Below, in pieces: positions 37,932-46,984 of a DNA stretch of 64,000 nt (its first letter is position 1; the number at the start of each line of letters is the position of its first letter). Below the pieces are notes generated by a model. The model was given only the letters and a program-made list of their open reading frames with translations. It ran no database searches and was not told where the DNA came from. The DNA is taken from positions 62,001 to 126,000 of the forward strand of contig NZ_VYKL01000015.1 in NCBI RefSeq assembly GCF_008710145.1, given 5' to 3'. Source of the stretch: Niallia endozanthoxylica. GTDB taxonomy: Bacteria > Bacillota > Bacilli > Bacillales > Cytobacillaceae. The position numbers were made by a program, and so were the translations under genes.

Positions 37932-38637
37932 GAATATGAATGCCTTTAATACTTATTTTATTGAGCCTTTTACAGAGTTAATTATTTGGACATCTCATCT
38001 TTTTCATGATAATTATGGTTTAGGAATTATTTTAGTCACGCTGCTTGTTCGGATTATTTTATTACCATTAATGCTGAAACAATATAAAACGCAGGCGACT
38101 ATGAAAGAAAAAATGGATGTATTAAAGCCTGAAATGGATGCTATTCAGAAAAAGCTTAAGGAAACAAAGGATATAAAAGAGCAGCAAGCCCTTCAAAAGG
38201 AAATGATGGGATTATATCAAAAACATGGAGTCAATCCTCTCAATATGGGATGTTTGCCGATGTTAATTCAAATGCCGATACTAATGGCCTTTTACTACGC
38301 CATTCGTGATTCCCATGAAATAGCCACTCACTCATTTTTATGGTTTAGTCTTGGTGAATCTGATATTTGGATTACGGCACTTGCCGGTATCGTTTATTAT
38401 TTACAATTTAAGGTTTCCTTTTCGACCATTCCAACAGCACAGCAGCAGCAAATGAAATTTATGGGACTTCTGTCACCTATCATGATTGTGTTTGTTTCAT
38501 TGAATGCTCCTGCAGCATTACCTTTATATTGGGTATCCGGCGGAATTTTTCTTATTTTTCAAACCTACCTCGGACGAAAACTGTACCCAACCCCAAATTC
38601 AAATCAAATGAATACTGTAAATATCGAAAAAACATAA
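37930..38637 (+). CDS. yidC2: YidC/Oxa1-type membrane insertase, YidC2 paralogue without lipobox
   Basis: Inserts and folds membrane proteins with or without Sec. The protein (about 235 residues) has the Oxa1/YidC core: a first membrane helix GIILVTLLVRIILLPLMLKQYKTQ near residues 32-55 with the conserved hydrophilic-groove Arg, a coiled cytoplasmic loop rich in Lys and Glu, NPLNMGCLPMLIQMPILMAFYYAIR, IVYYLQFKVSF and PAALPLYWVSGGIFLIFQTYLGRKLY. It starts at a GTG (37930; ATG 37936 is alternative) and has no N-terminal signal peptide or lipobox Cys, unlike SpoIIIJ and YqjG. Preceded by the MifM-like leader. Confidence 0.9.
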   Translation: MNMNAFNTYFIEPFTELIIWTSHLFHDNYGLGIILVTLLVRIILLPLMLKQYKTQATMKEKMDVLKPEMDAIQKKLKETKDIKEQQALQKEMMGLYQKHGVNPLNMGCLPMLIQMPILMAFYYAIRDSHEIATHSFLWFSLGESDIWITALAGIVYYLQFKVSFSTIPTAQQQQMKFMGLLSPIMIVFVSLNAPAALPLYWVSGGIFLIFQTYLGRKLYPTPNSNQMNTVNIEKT

Positions 38638-38678
38638 TGAAAAACATCCGCCTGCACAGAAGGCGGATGTTTTTCATT
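38636..38678 (+). terminator. yidC2 terminator
   Basis: AATGAAAAACATCCGCCT and its complement around a 7-nt loop. Confidence 0.92.
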
Positions 38679-38775
38679 ATCTTTGCTATTTGAAGCACAG
38701 TATTTCCATTAACGAATATTAAAAAGCTTTCTTGTCAAACTATAATTGTAATATCTATTTAAGGAGGCTTTTTAC

Positions 38776-39390
38776 ATGAATTGGAAATCCTTACTCACTA
38801 CCATTTCCCTATCTTCACTCATTCTTTGTGCTTGCGGAACAGATGATGATACAGCTATGAATAATACAGGTGAAATAAACCAAGACGCTGCCAATTTACG
38901 TACAGTTTCTGATAATCAAACCAATGAAAATCAAACTAGACGAACCACGATAAACAATGTCAATAATAATCAAAATAGAGATATTACAGCAAGAAATATT
39001 GCTAATAATACTGCTGATAATGACCAAAATGGGAATATGGTAAATAACCGTAATAATCACATAGAAGTTGCAGACCGGGCGGCTGAGAAAATTGCTCAAA
39101 TGCGCGAGGTTGATCGAGCAAATGTGATTGTTACTGATAATAATGCCTATGTTGCAGCAAAATTAGCAGACAACGCTGATAACGGACTAACTTCCTATGT
39201 GGAAAAAAGAATTTCCGACATGGTAAAAGCAGCCTATCCTGAGATTGAACATGTGTATGTTTCTGTTAACCCAGACTTTTATAAGAGAACAACATCCTAT
39301 GCAGAAGATATCCGGAACGGACGCCCTGTTGCAGGATTTTTTGATGAATTCAGCGAACTTGTCCGCCGTGTATTCCCGACTGAAAGATAA
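38776..39390 (+). CDS. YhcN/YlaJ-type sporulation lipoprotein
   Basis: A 204-residue secreted lipoprotein. The signal peptide is short (MNWKSLLTTISLSSLILCAC) with a lipobox LCAC and lipidated Cys20. Residues 25-95 are Asn- and Thr-rich low complexity (NNVNNNQNRDITARNIANN). The C-terminal domain (residues 97-204), with VADRAAEKIAQMREVDRANVIVTDNNAYVAAKL and EKRISDMVKAAYPEIEHVYVSVNPDF, matches the YhcN/YlaJ fold found in spore-membrane proteins. Such proteins are found in spore inner membranes and are often made under forespore sigma factors; this is inferred. The start follows AAGGAGG. Confidence 0.88.
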   Translation: MNWKSLLTTISLSSLILCACGTDDDTAMNNTGEINQDAANLRTVSDNQTNENQTRRTTINNVNNNQNRDITARNIANNTADNDQNGNMVNNRNNHIEVADRAAEKIAQMREVDRANVIVTDNNAYVAAKLADNADNGLTSYVEKRISDMVKAAYPEIEHVYVSVNPDFYKRTTSYAEDIRNGRPVAGFFDEFSELVRRVFPTER

Positions 39391-39395
39391 ACAGA

Positions 39396-39447
39396 AAAGT
39401 GGCTCATCACTGTTTAAAGGATAAACAGTAATGAGCCGCTTTTTTTA
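39396..39447. terminator. Terminator between the YhcN-type gene and a convergent gene
   Basis: GTGGCTCATCACTGTTTA / TAAACAGTAATGAGCCGC stem with a T7 run on the plus strand; shared by the convergent minus gene whose stop overlaps it. Confidence 0.85.
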
Positions 39448-39648
39448 TGCATTTTCAAAATAATCCTTGTAAAAACCGCCGACTTTTCCATTATTATCAA
39501 CAATGAAATAAAACTCATCTGTTTCATTTTTTACATCGTATGTTTCTCCTGGCGTCAACACATGATTGACAATATACTTTTTCGCATTCGTATGTATACA
39601 TTTTACCTTTTTAATTGTGTTACGTTCATGCCAGTCTAAATGAATCAT
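39445..39648 (-). CDS. Small conserved-type protein (DUF6501-like)
   Basis: A 67-residue protein with a strand-rich body: HLDWHERNTIKKVKCIHTNAKKYIVNHVLTPGETYDVKNETDEFYFIVDNNGKVGGFYKDYFE. Similar small proteins are widespread in Bacillaceae as DUF6501; the match is from memory. An SH3-like or barrel fold with the VGGFYKxYF tail is likely, without known function. GGAGAT lies two bases from one ATG (39654) and eight from the next (39648), so the second is chosen. Cys19 is the only cysteine. Confidence 0.72.
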   Translation of the reverse strand: MIHLDWHERNTIKKVKCIHTNAKKYIVNHVLTPGETYDVKNETDEFYFIVDNNGKVGGFYKDYFENA

Positions 39649-39872
39649 TTTCATATCTCCTTCATATACATTTACTTTTTAGTATATAAGTAAGTTTTCC
39701 CTTGAGCAACTATATATTACTTTTTGGCTTTAGTGAACATTTTGTTAACAAATCAGAAATTAAATATTAAAAAATTAATGAATTTTTTAATATTCTCCTA
39801 TTAATATTTTCATAAAATCTTTAAAATAGAATAATATTGAATATTCTATCCTTTACCTTGGAGGTTTGCATA

Positions 39873-40004
39873 ATGAAAATTATGAGTAATGAACAGTTAA
39901 TCGTCTCGTATCGTGATGCATTAAAATCAGGTAATGATAAAGACTGGATTAGAGTATTGCAAGTAGAAATAAAAAAGCGCGGTTTAAAGCCTATTAAGCA
40001 TTAA
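39873..40004 (+). CDS. Sda-like sporulation histidine-kinase inhibitor (putative)
   Basis: A 43-residue helical-hairpin protein (MKIMSNEQLIVSYRDALKSG at the start, then NDKDWIRVLQVEIKKRGLKP). The pattern LS-EQL--SY--A, a turn, and -FI-LL--EI-RR-L is that of Sda, which blocks KinA autophosphorylation when DNA replication is perturbed. The key aromatic and Leu positions are kept, although Trp replaces the usual Phe. GGAGG lies eight bases before the ATG and a terminator follows. It could also be a paralogue or relative with another kinase target. Confidence 0.65.
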   Translation: MKIMSNEQLIVSYRDALKSGNDKDWIRVLQVEIKKRGLKPIKH

Positions 40005-40007
40005 GCA

Positions 40008-40040
40008 GGAAGAGCAAAGGAACCATCCTTTGCTCTATTT
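40008..40040. terminator. Terminator between the Sda-like gene and odhB
   Basis: AGAGCAAAGG / CCTTTGCTCT stem with a 6-nt loop between convergent genes. Confidence 0.87.
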
Positions 40041-40048
40041 TACCCTCT

Positions 40049-41287
40049 TTAAGCAAATAATAAGGATTCTGGATCTTCGATTAAGGATTTTATATGTTTT
40101 AAAAACGACACAGCTTCTTTCCCATCAATTAAACGATGATCATATGTTAGGGCAACATACATCATCTGGCGATTTTCCATCCTTTCCGCATCGATCGCTG
40201 TTGGCCTAAGCTGAATGGCATGCATACCTAATATCGCCGACTGTGGGCCATTTAAAATGGGAGTTGACAAAAGAGAACCAAAAATTCCCCCATTTGTAAT
40301 CGTAAACGTACCGCCTTGCAAATCACGGATTTCTAGGCTGTTATTCCTCGCCTTTTCAGCCAATTCAAAAATAGCCATTTCTATTTCAGCCACATTTTTA
40401 TTATCCGCATTTCGAACAACTGGGACTACTAATCCCTGATTCGTAGATACTGCAATTCCAATATCATAATACTTTTTTATCAAGATTTCATCATATTGGA
40501 TTTCTGCATTTAGCAATGGAAACTTTTTCAAAGCTGCAACTGCCGCTTTTGTAAAGAAGGACATATATCCGAGCTTAACTCCAAATTCCTGAAAGAACTG
40601 TTTTTTACGGTTATTTCTAAAGCTTATCAAGTCGGTCATATCTATTTCATTAAAGGTCGTAAGCATCGCTGTATTTTGCTTTGTGTCAACTAAATTCCTC
40701 GCTATTGTTTGCCGGCGTCTGCTCATGCGAATTCTTTCAACTGACCTTTCTTCAACTTTAAGAATTTTTTTCGTTTCCTCCGATGAGAGCATCGTTGATT
40801 GAGTAGAAACAGCCGCTTCATATCGCTGAACATCCTGTAGACGAATTCTCCCTAGTGGATCGATGGTTGGGACATTATTCAGATTAATTCCTTTTTCACG
40901 AGCTAATTTTCTAGCTGCCGGAGAGACTATTTGATGCCGTTTCTCCATCGCACCCGTTTGATCAGGCGGTGGTTTTTTTTCTAAGGCGGGTGACTCTGGC
41001 ATATGTGCTTCTTTATGTTTTTCTGTCATTGTTACACGGACTTGCTCCTCGTTTTCCTTTATAACAGCAATCACTTCTCCCACTTTTACCGTACTTCCTT
41101 CCATCGCTTTAACTTCATAAAGAATTCCGCTGTATTCAGAGATAATTTCAATATTCACCTTATCAGTTTCGAGTTCAGCTATATAATCCCCCTTCACAAT
41201 GAGGTCCCCTGCCTTTTTAAACCATTGAACGATTGTACCTTCCGTGATTGATTCAGCCAGCTCAGGTACTTTTATGACCGCCAACAT
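40049..41287 (-). CDS. odhB: Dihydrolipoyllysine succinyltransferase (2-oxoglutarate dehydrogenase E2)
   Basis: The core of the 2-oxoglutarate dehydrogenase complex, transferring succinyl groups to CoA in the TCA cycle. The 412-residue protein has a lipoyl domain ([24 protein letters not shown] with lipoyl Lys in [11 protein letters not shown] near residue 42), a linker, a peripheral-subunit-binding domain ([29 protein letters not shown] near 113-141) and the catalytic trimer domain ending in [18 protein letters not shown] with the His-Asp pair. Its ATG overlaps the odhA stop as TGATG, so the pair is coupled. An in-frame GTG one codon earlier is a less likely start. Confidence 0.96.
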   Translation of the reverse strand: MLAVIKVPELAESITEGTIVQWFKKAGDLIVKGDYIAELETDKVNIEIISEYSGILYEVKAMEGSTVKVGEVIAVIKENEEQVRVTMTEKHKEAHMPESPALEKKPPPDQTGAMEKRHQIVSPAARKLAREKGINLNNVPTIDPLGRIRLQDVQRYEAAVSTQSTMLSSEETKKILKVEERSVERIRMSRRRQTIARNLVDTKQNTAMLTTFNEIDMTDLISFRNNRKKQFFQEFGVKLGYMSFFTKAAVAALKKFPLLNAEIQYDEILIKKYYDIGIAVSTNQGLVVPVVRNADNKNVAEIEMAIFELAEKARNNSLEIRDLQGGTFTITNGGIFGSLLSTPILNGPQSAILGMHAIQLRPTAIDAERMENRQMMYVALTYDHRLIDGKEAVSFLKHIKSLIEDPESLLFA

Positions 41288-44109
41288 CACCCGCCCCCTT
41301 TTGTTAAAACTTGTGAGATTATCCGTGCCTGTTCCTTTTTATGGACGTTAGGGTCACCTTCCGCCGGACTAGACCTCCGGCGTCTTCCTACATAAGATAA
41401 AGATAGATTTTTCTGTGTTCCCATTTTTCTTAAAAATGGTTCAACAAAATACCATGCCCCCATATTCTTCGGCTCTTCCTGTACCCAAATCAATTCTTTA
41501 AGATTTGGATATCGTTGAAGAATTACCCAAATTTCTTCCTCAGGAAACGGATATATTTCTTCAATTCTAACAATATGAAGCCACGCATTTTCAGTTTCGT
41601 ATTCAAGCCGCTGTTCCAAATCGATTGCTATTTTTCCCGTACAAAACACAACCCTTTCGACCTTTTTGATATCATTTCCTAGACCTTTCTGCTCCATTAC
41701 AGGCAGAAATACCCCCTGACTCAAAGATAAACTAGTACAAGCAACCAAGGGATTACGAAGCAAACTTTTAGGAGTCATGATAACAAGAGGTCTTACAACA
41801 TCTGAGTTTAATATAGCTGCCTGACGTCTTAAAATATGAAAATATTGCGCTGCACTAGTTAAATTAGCCACTGTCCAGTTATTCTCTGCAGCAAGTAATA
41901 AAAATCGTTCAACTCTTCCACTAGAATGCTCCGGTCCCTGCCCTTCATAACCATGCGGAAGAAGAATGACTAAGCCTGACTTTTGGCCCCATTTTGCCCT
42001 TCCTGCCGCTATAAATTGATCAAAGATTACTTGGGCAGAATTAGCAAAATCTCCGTACTGAGCTTCCCAAAGGACAAGCGTCTCAGGAGCAAAAACATTA
42101 TAACCATATTCAAAGCCAAGTACTGCCCCTTCTGATAAAGGGCTGTTATGAATAGCGAAAGAAGCCTTTGCAGTTGATAAGATATGAAGCGGCAAATAAG
42201 ACTGACCGGACTTTGAATCGTGAATAACTAGATTTCTCTGGGCAAATGTTCCTCTTTCGGAATCTTGGCCCGTCAATCTTATCGGAACTCCATCTGAAAG
42301 TATGGAAGCAAAGGCAAGGCTTTCGGCTAGACTCCACTCCACTTTTCCTTCTATTTCAAAAAGAGATTTTCTTCTTTGCAAAATTTTCTCCAGCTTCTGA
42401 TTGATGGTAAATGATTCCGGCCAACTATGAAGCTCTCGATTGAAATGTAATAACTTTTCCATTGAAACAGCGGTTTTTATTTTTCCAAACCCTTTTTCAA
42501 TTGTGGGAGGAGGATTTTGAATGGCAGCATCATGCTTTTCTGCTGTTACTTTTTTATAAGAGTTTTGTAGATTCTCATGAACAGATTTTTCAAGTGCTTG
42601 CTTTGATTGTTCTGTTATCACACCATTCTGCAGAAGTTTGTTTCCATAAAGCTCCTTTACAGTTGGATGCTTTTGAATCATCTTGTACATGAGGGGATTC
42701 GTCATCATCGGTTCATCCATTTCGTTATGACCAAAACGGCGGTAACCGATTAAATCAATTAAAAAGTCCTTTTGAAATTTTCTACGATATTCACAGGCAA
42801 GTTTTGCTGCCTGTATACAGCTATCAGGGTCATCGGCATTTACATGAACAATTGGAATTTCATATCCTTTCGCCAAATCACTTGCATATCTTGTAGAACG
42901 GGAATCATGGGATTCCGTTGTAAAGCCTATCGTGTTATTAGCGATAATATGGATGGTGCCGTTTGTCCGATATCCTTTTAAATTCCCAAGATTAAGTGTT
43001 TCTGCTACAATTCCCTGTCCCGGAAATGCAGCATCACCATGAATAATAATGGATAAAGCAGATTCTGGGCTTTCCTTTGGATAGCCTCTTTCCATTCGAT
43101 TATCCTGGGCAGCACGAGTAAAACCTTCAACAACTGCTCCGACAAACTCAAGATGACTTGGGTTATTAGCTAAATTTAATCGTACAGTCTTGGTACTTTC
43201 TTTTTTTATCTGACGGTCTAATCCTAGATGATACTTCACATCTCCTGTCCAGCCAAAATTTATTCCAATTGATCCTTCTGATGGAACAAGTTTTTTATTG
43301 GGTGCATACTGAAACTCAGCAAAAATAGCTTCATACGGTTTACCAAGTACATGGGCCAAAACATTTAACCGCCCCCTGTGGGCCATTCCAATATTAATGG
43401 TGTGTGTATCGGCTTTTACTGTCTCTTCTATTATTTCATCTAGTAAAGGTACCAGCGTATCAAGCCCCTCTATAGAAAATCGTTTCTGACCCACATAGGT
43501 TCGATGGAGAAATCGTTCAAACTCAGCCACTTCTGTTAATCGCTTCAACAAATTCATTTGTTTTTCTTTGTTTAAAAGATTTAGCATTAAATGTTTTTCA
43601 ACTTTTTCCTGCAGCCACTTTTTTTCAGCAATATTGCTAACATGATGAAATTCATAGGCAAGCTTACTTGTGTACACACTTTTTAAATATTCAAAAGCAT
43701 CCAGCCCATTTTGAACATTATCTAGTCCATACGGGCAGATGATTTCAGCAGGAATCAACTTTAAATCAGCCGGTTCTAATCCATAATAAGAAGGCTCCAG
43801 ATGCCTGCTCTCAGGAAGATGATCCTTCAAAGGATAAATATCTGCCGCTAAATGTCCATAATCACGCGTTTTATCAGCCAACTTAATGGCTGACTGTATC
43901 TTTTGAAACCATTCCAATGAGTAAGTCGGTTTTTGTTCCATTCTATCGGCATCGTTTAGTATACTTCCCCAAACTTGAAAATAGTCTCTTAAGTCCTCGT
44001 CAACAGATAGAGGATTTTCCTTATATCTTTCATACATGTCTATCACATAGCCAAGATTCGGACCATAAAAGTCTTTTAATCGATGCTGCTCCCTTTTTGG
44101 CTTCTCCAT
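41287..44109 (-). CDS. odhA: 2-oxoglutarate dehydrogenase E1 component
   Basis: The ThDP-dependent E1 that decarboxylates 2-oxoglutarate in the TCA cycle. The 940-residue protein begins with an E2-binding tail ([21 protein letters not shown]) and contains [26 protein letters not shown] (near residue 240), [21 protein letters not shown] with the ThDP Mg site, [12 protein letters not shown], and the C-terminal half with [27 protein letters not shown]. All motifs are kept. It is followed by odhB with overlapping stop and start. The lpd-type E3 is not here and is normally elsewhere. Start ATG with GAGAGGGG ahead. Confidence 0.96.
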   Translation of the reverse strand: MEKPKREQHRLKDFYGPNLGYVIDMYERYKENPLSVDEDLRDYFQVWGSILNDADRMEQKPTYSLEWFQKIQSAIKLADKTRDYGHLAADIYPLKDHLPESRHLEPSYYGLEPADLKLIPAEIICPYGLDNVQNGLDAFEYLKSVYTSKLAYEFHHVSNIAEKKWLQEKVEKHLMLNLLNKEKQMNLLKRLTEVAEFERFLHRTYVGQKRFSIEGLDTLVPLLDEIIEETVKADTHTINIGMAHRGRLNVLAHVLGKPYEAIFAEFQYAPNKKLVPSEGSIGINFGWTGDVKYHLGLDRQIKKESTKTVRLNLANNPSHLEFVGAVVEGFTRAAQDNRMERGYPKESPESALSIIIHGDAAFPGQGIVAETLNLGNLKGYRTNGTIHIIANNTIGFTTESHDSRSTRYASDLAKGYEIPIVHVNADDPDSCIQAAKLACEYRRKFQKDFLIDLIGYRRFGHNEMDEPMMTNPLMYKMIQKHPTVKELYGNKLLQNGVITEQSKQALEKSVHENLQNSYKKVTAEKHDAAIQNPPPTIEKGFGKIKTAVSMEKLLHFNRELHSWPESFTINQKLEKILQRRKSLFEIEGKVEWSLAESLAFASILSDGVPIRLTGQDSERGTFAQRNLVIHDSKSGQSYLPLHILSTAKASFAIHNSPLSEGAVLGFEYGYNVFAPETLVLWEAQYGDFANSAQVIFDQFIAAGRAKWGQKSGLVILLPHGYEGQGPEHSSGRVERFLLLAAENNWTVANLTSAAQYFHILRRQAAILNSDVVRPLVIMTPKSLLRNPLVACTSLSLSQGVFLPVMEQKGLGNDIKKVERVVFCTGKIAIDLEQRLEYETENAWLHIVRIEEIYPFPEEEIWVILQRYPNLKELIWVQEEPKNMGAWYFVEPFLRKMGTQKNLSLSYVGRRRRSSPAEGDPNVHKKEQARIISQVLTKGGG

Positions 44110-44412
44110 AAAAAATGGTCCCCTCTCGAAAGTAAATTGCGATTACTAGCATGTTTATTTACTCTTAACAGAGTTTATGAACCTTTCTTCACAAATTAGA
44201 AAAGCTCCAGCATCTTGGAGGGGCTAAGCACTGAAGTTAGACAAAAAATTATGTTTCATTGATACTTTAACATTTTCATTTTAGTTTACATAATAATTTT
44301 ATGTTATATAAATTATCAAATGATATTTATAAAAATGTAAATTATCGTTATTTTTATAAAAATGATTGCAAGTTTTATTCTATTGTAGTAAAGTTTAAGA
44401 AATTAATCATGA

Positions 44413-44530
44413 TTTCTTATCAAGAGAGGTAGAGGGGATGGCCCAGGGACACCTCAGCAACCTTCAATGCCATGTATTGAAAAGGTGCTAATTCCAGCAA
44501 GTTTATATATAAACTTGAAAGATAAGAAGA
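44413..44530 (+). promoter_or_regulatory. SAM-I riboswitch (S box) of the met operon
   Basis: Conserved S-box blocks are present in order: TTTCTTATCAAGAGAGGTAGAG, GATGGCCC, ACCTCAGCAACC, AAGGTGCTAATTCCAGCAAG and GATAAGAAG. The P1 helix is CTTATC (44416-44421) with GATAAG (44521-44526). SAM would hold P1 and allow the terminator at 44553-44582. Confidence 0.95.
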
Positions 44531-44552
44531 AGTCCTGTTTATTCAATAAACT

Positions 44553-44582
44553 AAAGTCTTCTTCTTTAAGAAGACTTTTTCT
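44553..44582 (+). terminator. SAM-riboswitch terminator
   Basis: AAAGTCTTCTT CTTT AAGAAGACTTT stem followed by T5; its left arm can alternatively pair with AAGAAGAAGTCC at the end of the aptamer. Confidence 0.93.
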
Positions 44583-44693
44583 TTTGGGTAAAAGCACCCT
44601 TTTTAACCAAGTACACTTATAAGAAATATCAACATGAAAAGGCGGTTAGGAGTTGTATCTCCCCCCTTTCTGAAGAATAAGGAGTGTTATTAT

Positions 44694-45812
44694 ATGTATA
44701 GAACAGATACGAAGCTAGCGCAAATTGGAAATAGAAGCGAAGAAGTAACAGGCACGGTTAGTGCACCTGTCTATTTTTCTACTGCTTATCGCCATGCTGG
44801 AATCGGCCAGTCTACCGGCTTTGATTACAGCCGTACAGCTAATCCGACAAGACAGATTCTTGAGGAAGCTATTGCAGATTTAGAAGGCGGAGACCGCGGA
44901 TATGCATGCAGCTCTGGCATGGCTGCCATTTTAACGGTTCTTTCTCTATTTCAATCCGGTGATGAATGGATTGTATCGAAGGATTTATATGGAGGTACGT
45001 ACCGCATTCTTGAGGAAGGCTTCAAAAAATGGGGATTAACCTGTCGTTATACCAATACAAGTGATGTTCAGAATATCGAAAAGGAAATTACCCCTCAAAC
45101 AAAAGCAATCTTCCTAGAAACTCCGACAAACCCTCTCATGGAGCAAACGGATATTTCTGAAGCTGCACGAATTGCAAAAAAACACAATATTTTATTAATT
45201 GTTGATAATACATTTTATACCCCTATCCTGCAACAGCCGATTCTTCTTGGAGCAGATATCGTGATTCATAGTGCCACCAAATATTTAGGCGGGCATAACG
45301 ATGTCCTTGCTGGCTTAATCGTTGCTAAAGGAACTGAGCTTTGCGAAAAACTAGCTAAATACCATAATGCAGCTGGAGCTGTGTTAAGTCCATTTGATTC
45401 ATGGCTATTAATGCGAGGAATGAAAACTCTTGCTTTGAGAATGGAGCGCCATGAACAAAACGCCAAGGAAATTGTCGAATTTTTAAAAAAGCATGAGAGC
45501 ATTACCGATGTACTTTATCCAGGGCACGGCGGAATGATTTCCTTTCGCATTATTAGTGAAAAATGGGTAAACCCATTTTTACAAAATCTAAAATTAATCT
45601 GTTTTGCCGAAAGTCTAGGCGGAGTTGAGAGCTTTATCACCTACCCGGCTACGCAAACACATGCAGATATTCCGGAAGAAGTCCGCAACGAAACAGGTGT
45701 TGATAATCGTTTATTACGTTTTTCTGTAGGAATTGAAAATGTACAAGATATTATCAATGATTTAACACAGTCATTGGCAGCTGTTAAAAAGGAGATTGTT
45801 ATTCATGAGTAA
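44694..45812 (+). CDS. metI: Cystathionine gamma-synthase / O-acetylhomoserine thiolyase
   Basis: Joins cysteine (or sulfide) to an activated homoserine in methionine synthesis. The 372-residue Cys/Met PLP enzyme has SAPVYFSTAYRH, YSRTANPTRQILEEAIADLEGG, the PLP lysine in HSATKYLGGHNDVLAGL near residue 195, and the C-terminal SLGGVESFITYPATQTHADI with RFSVGIENVQDI. It is of the MetI subgroup of B. subtilis. The ATG at 44694 stands nine bases from GGAG; a longer in-frame reading overlaps the riboswitch tail and is rejected. First gene of the SAM-I operon metI-metC-yitJ-metH; its stop overlaps metC. Confidence 0.95.
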   Translation: MYRTDTKLAQIGNRSEEVTGTVSAPVYFSTAYRHAGIGQSTGFDYSRTANPTRQILEEAIADLEGGDRGYACSSGMAAILTVLSLFQSGDEWIVSKDLYGGTYRILEEGFKKWGLTCRYTNTSDVQNIEKEITPQTKAIFLETPTNPLMEQTDISEAARIAKKHNILLIVDNTFYTPILQQPILLGADIVIHSATKYLGGHNDVLAGLIVAKGTELCEKLAKYHNAAGAVLSPFDSWLLMRGMKTLALRMERHEQNAKEIVEFLKKHESITDVLYPGHGGMISFRIISEKWVNPFLQNLKLICFAESLGGVESFITYPATQTHADIPEEVRNETGVDNRLLRFSVGIENVQDIINDLTQSLAAVKKEIVIHE

Positions 45813-46962
45813 CCAATATACATTTCAAACAAATTTACTTCACAATAAACATAAATTTGATCCGGCAACAGGGGGTGTAAGTGTCCCGATACAACATGCT
45901 TCTACTTTTCATCAAAATGATATTGATACATTTGGAAAATACGATTATAGCCGAAGCGGAAATCCAACGAGGGAAGCTTTAGAGGAGGTAATTGCAGAAT
46001 TGGAGGAAGGCTGCCGCGGCTTTGCTTTTTCCTCCGGAATGGCTGCCATTTCTACAGCCTTTTTATTACTGTCTAAAGATGATCATGTCGTGATTTCTGA
46101 AGATGTATACGGCGGTACCTTTAGAATGGTATCACAGGTTCTAATCCGCTTTGGAATCAGTCATACGTTCGTTGACATGACTGATCTAGAAGCAATCAAA
46201 CAGGCCATTCAACCGAACACAAAGCTGTTTTATGTTGAAACACCTTCTAATCCGTTATTGAAAGTAACAGATATTAAGGCAGTTAGCGACCTTGCTAAAA
46301 GCCATGGAGCTTTAACCTTCGTTGACAATACATTTTTAACACCAGCTATTCAAAAGCCGCTTGCACTTGGTGCTGACATTGTCCTGCACAGTGCCACTAA
46401 ATTCTTATCAGGTCATAGTGATGTTGTGGCAGGCCTCGCAGTTGTGAAGGACCCTGCTCTAGCTGAAAGACTTTATTTCTTACAAAATTCATTTGGTGCG
46501 GTTCTTGGTGTGCAAGATGCGTGGCTTGTTCTTCGCGGCTTAAAAACACTTCATGTCCGTCTGGAGCATTCTGTTTTAGCTGCTGAAAGATTAGCCAACT
46601 TCTTCAAGGAGCATCCACTTGTGAGTAAGGTTTATTATCCTGGCTTGGCTGACCATCCGCAATATGACATCCAGCGTACACAAGCATCTTCAGCCGGTGC
46701 TGTCCTATCTTTTGAGTTAAAGAATGAAGCCGTATTCAGAACGTTTGTTGAAAATGTAAAAATTCCTGTTTTTGCAGTAAGTCTTGGTGCAGTTGAGTCC
46801 ATTCTCTCTTATCCAGCAAAAATGTCACATGCAGCAATGCCTGAAGAAGAGCGAGCACAGCGTGGAATTACGAACAGTCTCTTACGTCTTTCAGTTGGAC
46901 TTGAAAATCCTGAAGATTTAATAAAGGATTTCTCCGAGGCACTAGATAAAGTAAAGCAATAA
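45805..46962 (+). CDS. metC: Cystathionine beta-lyase
   Basis: Splits cystathionine into homocysteine, pyruvate and ammonia. The 385-residue PLP enzyme of the Cys/Met family shares its layout with Met[58 protein letters not shown], the Schiff-base lysine in [20 protein letters not shown] near 200, and [20 protein letters not shown]. Its ATG lies in the metI tail (8-bp overlap) with AAGGAG ten bases before it. A paralogue of metI next to it, with a distinct role inferred from Bacillus MetC. Confidence 0.93.
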   Translation: MSNQYTFQTNLLHNKHKFDPATGGVSVPIQHASTFHQNDIDTFGKYDYSRSGNPTREALEEVIAELEEGCRGFAFSSGMAAISTAFLLLSKDDHVVISEDVYGGTFRMVSQVLIRFGISHTFVDMTDLEAIKQAIQPNTKLFYVETPSNPLLKVTDIKAVSDLAKSHGALTFVDNTFLTPAIQKPLALGADIVLHSATKFLSGHSDVVAGLAVVKDPALAERLYFLQNSFGAVLGVQDAWLVLRGLKTLHVRLEHSVLAAERLANFFKEHPLVSKVYYPGLADHPQYDIQRTQASSAGAVLSFELKNEAVFRTFVENVKIPVFAVSLGAVESILSYPAKMSHAAMPEEERAQRGITNSLLRLSVGLENPEDLIKDFSEALDKVKQ

Positions 46963-46984
46963 AATTTTGACCGGGGATGATTAC

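Noticed and set aside
44160-44300. Possible extra leader or repeat upstream of the S box
   Set aside because: Only a short CTCCAGCATCTTGGAG hairpin is visible and it does not recur elsewhere in the window.
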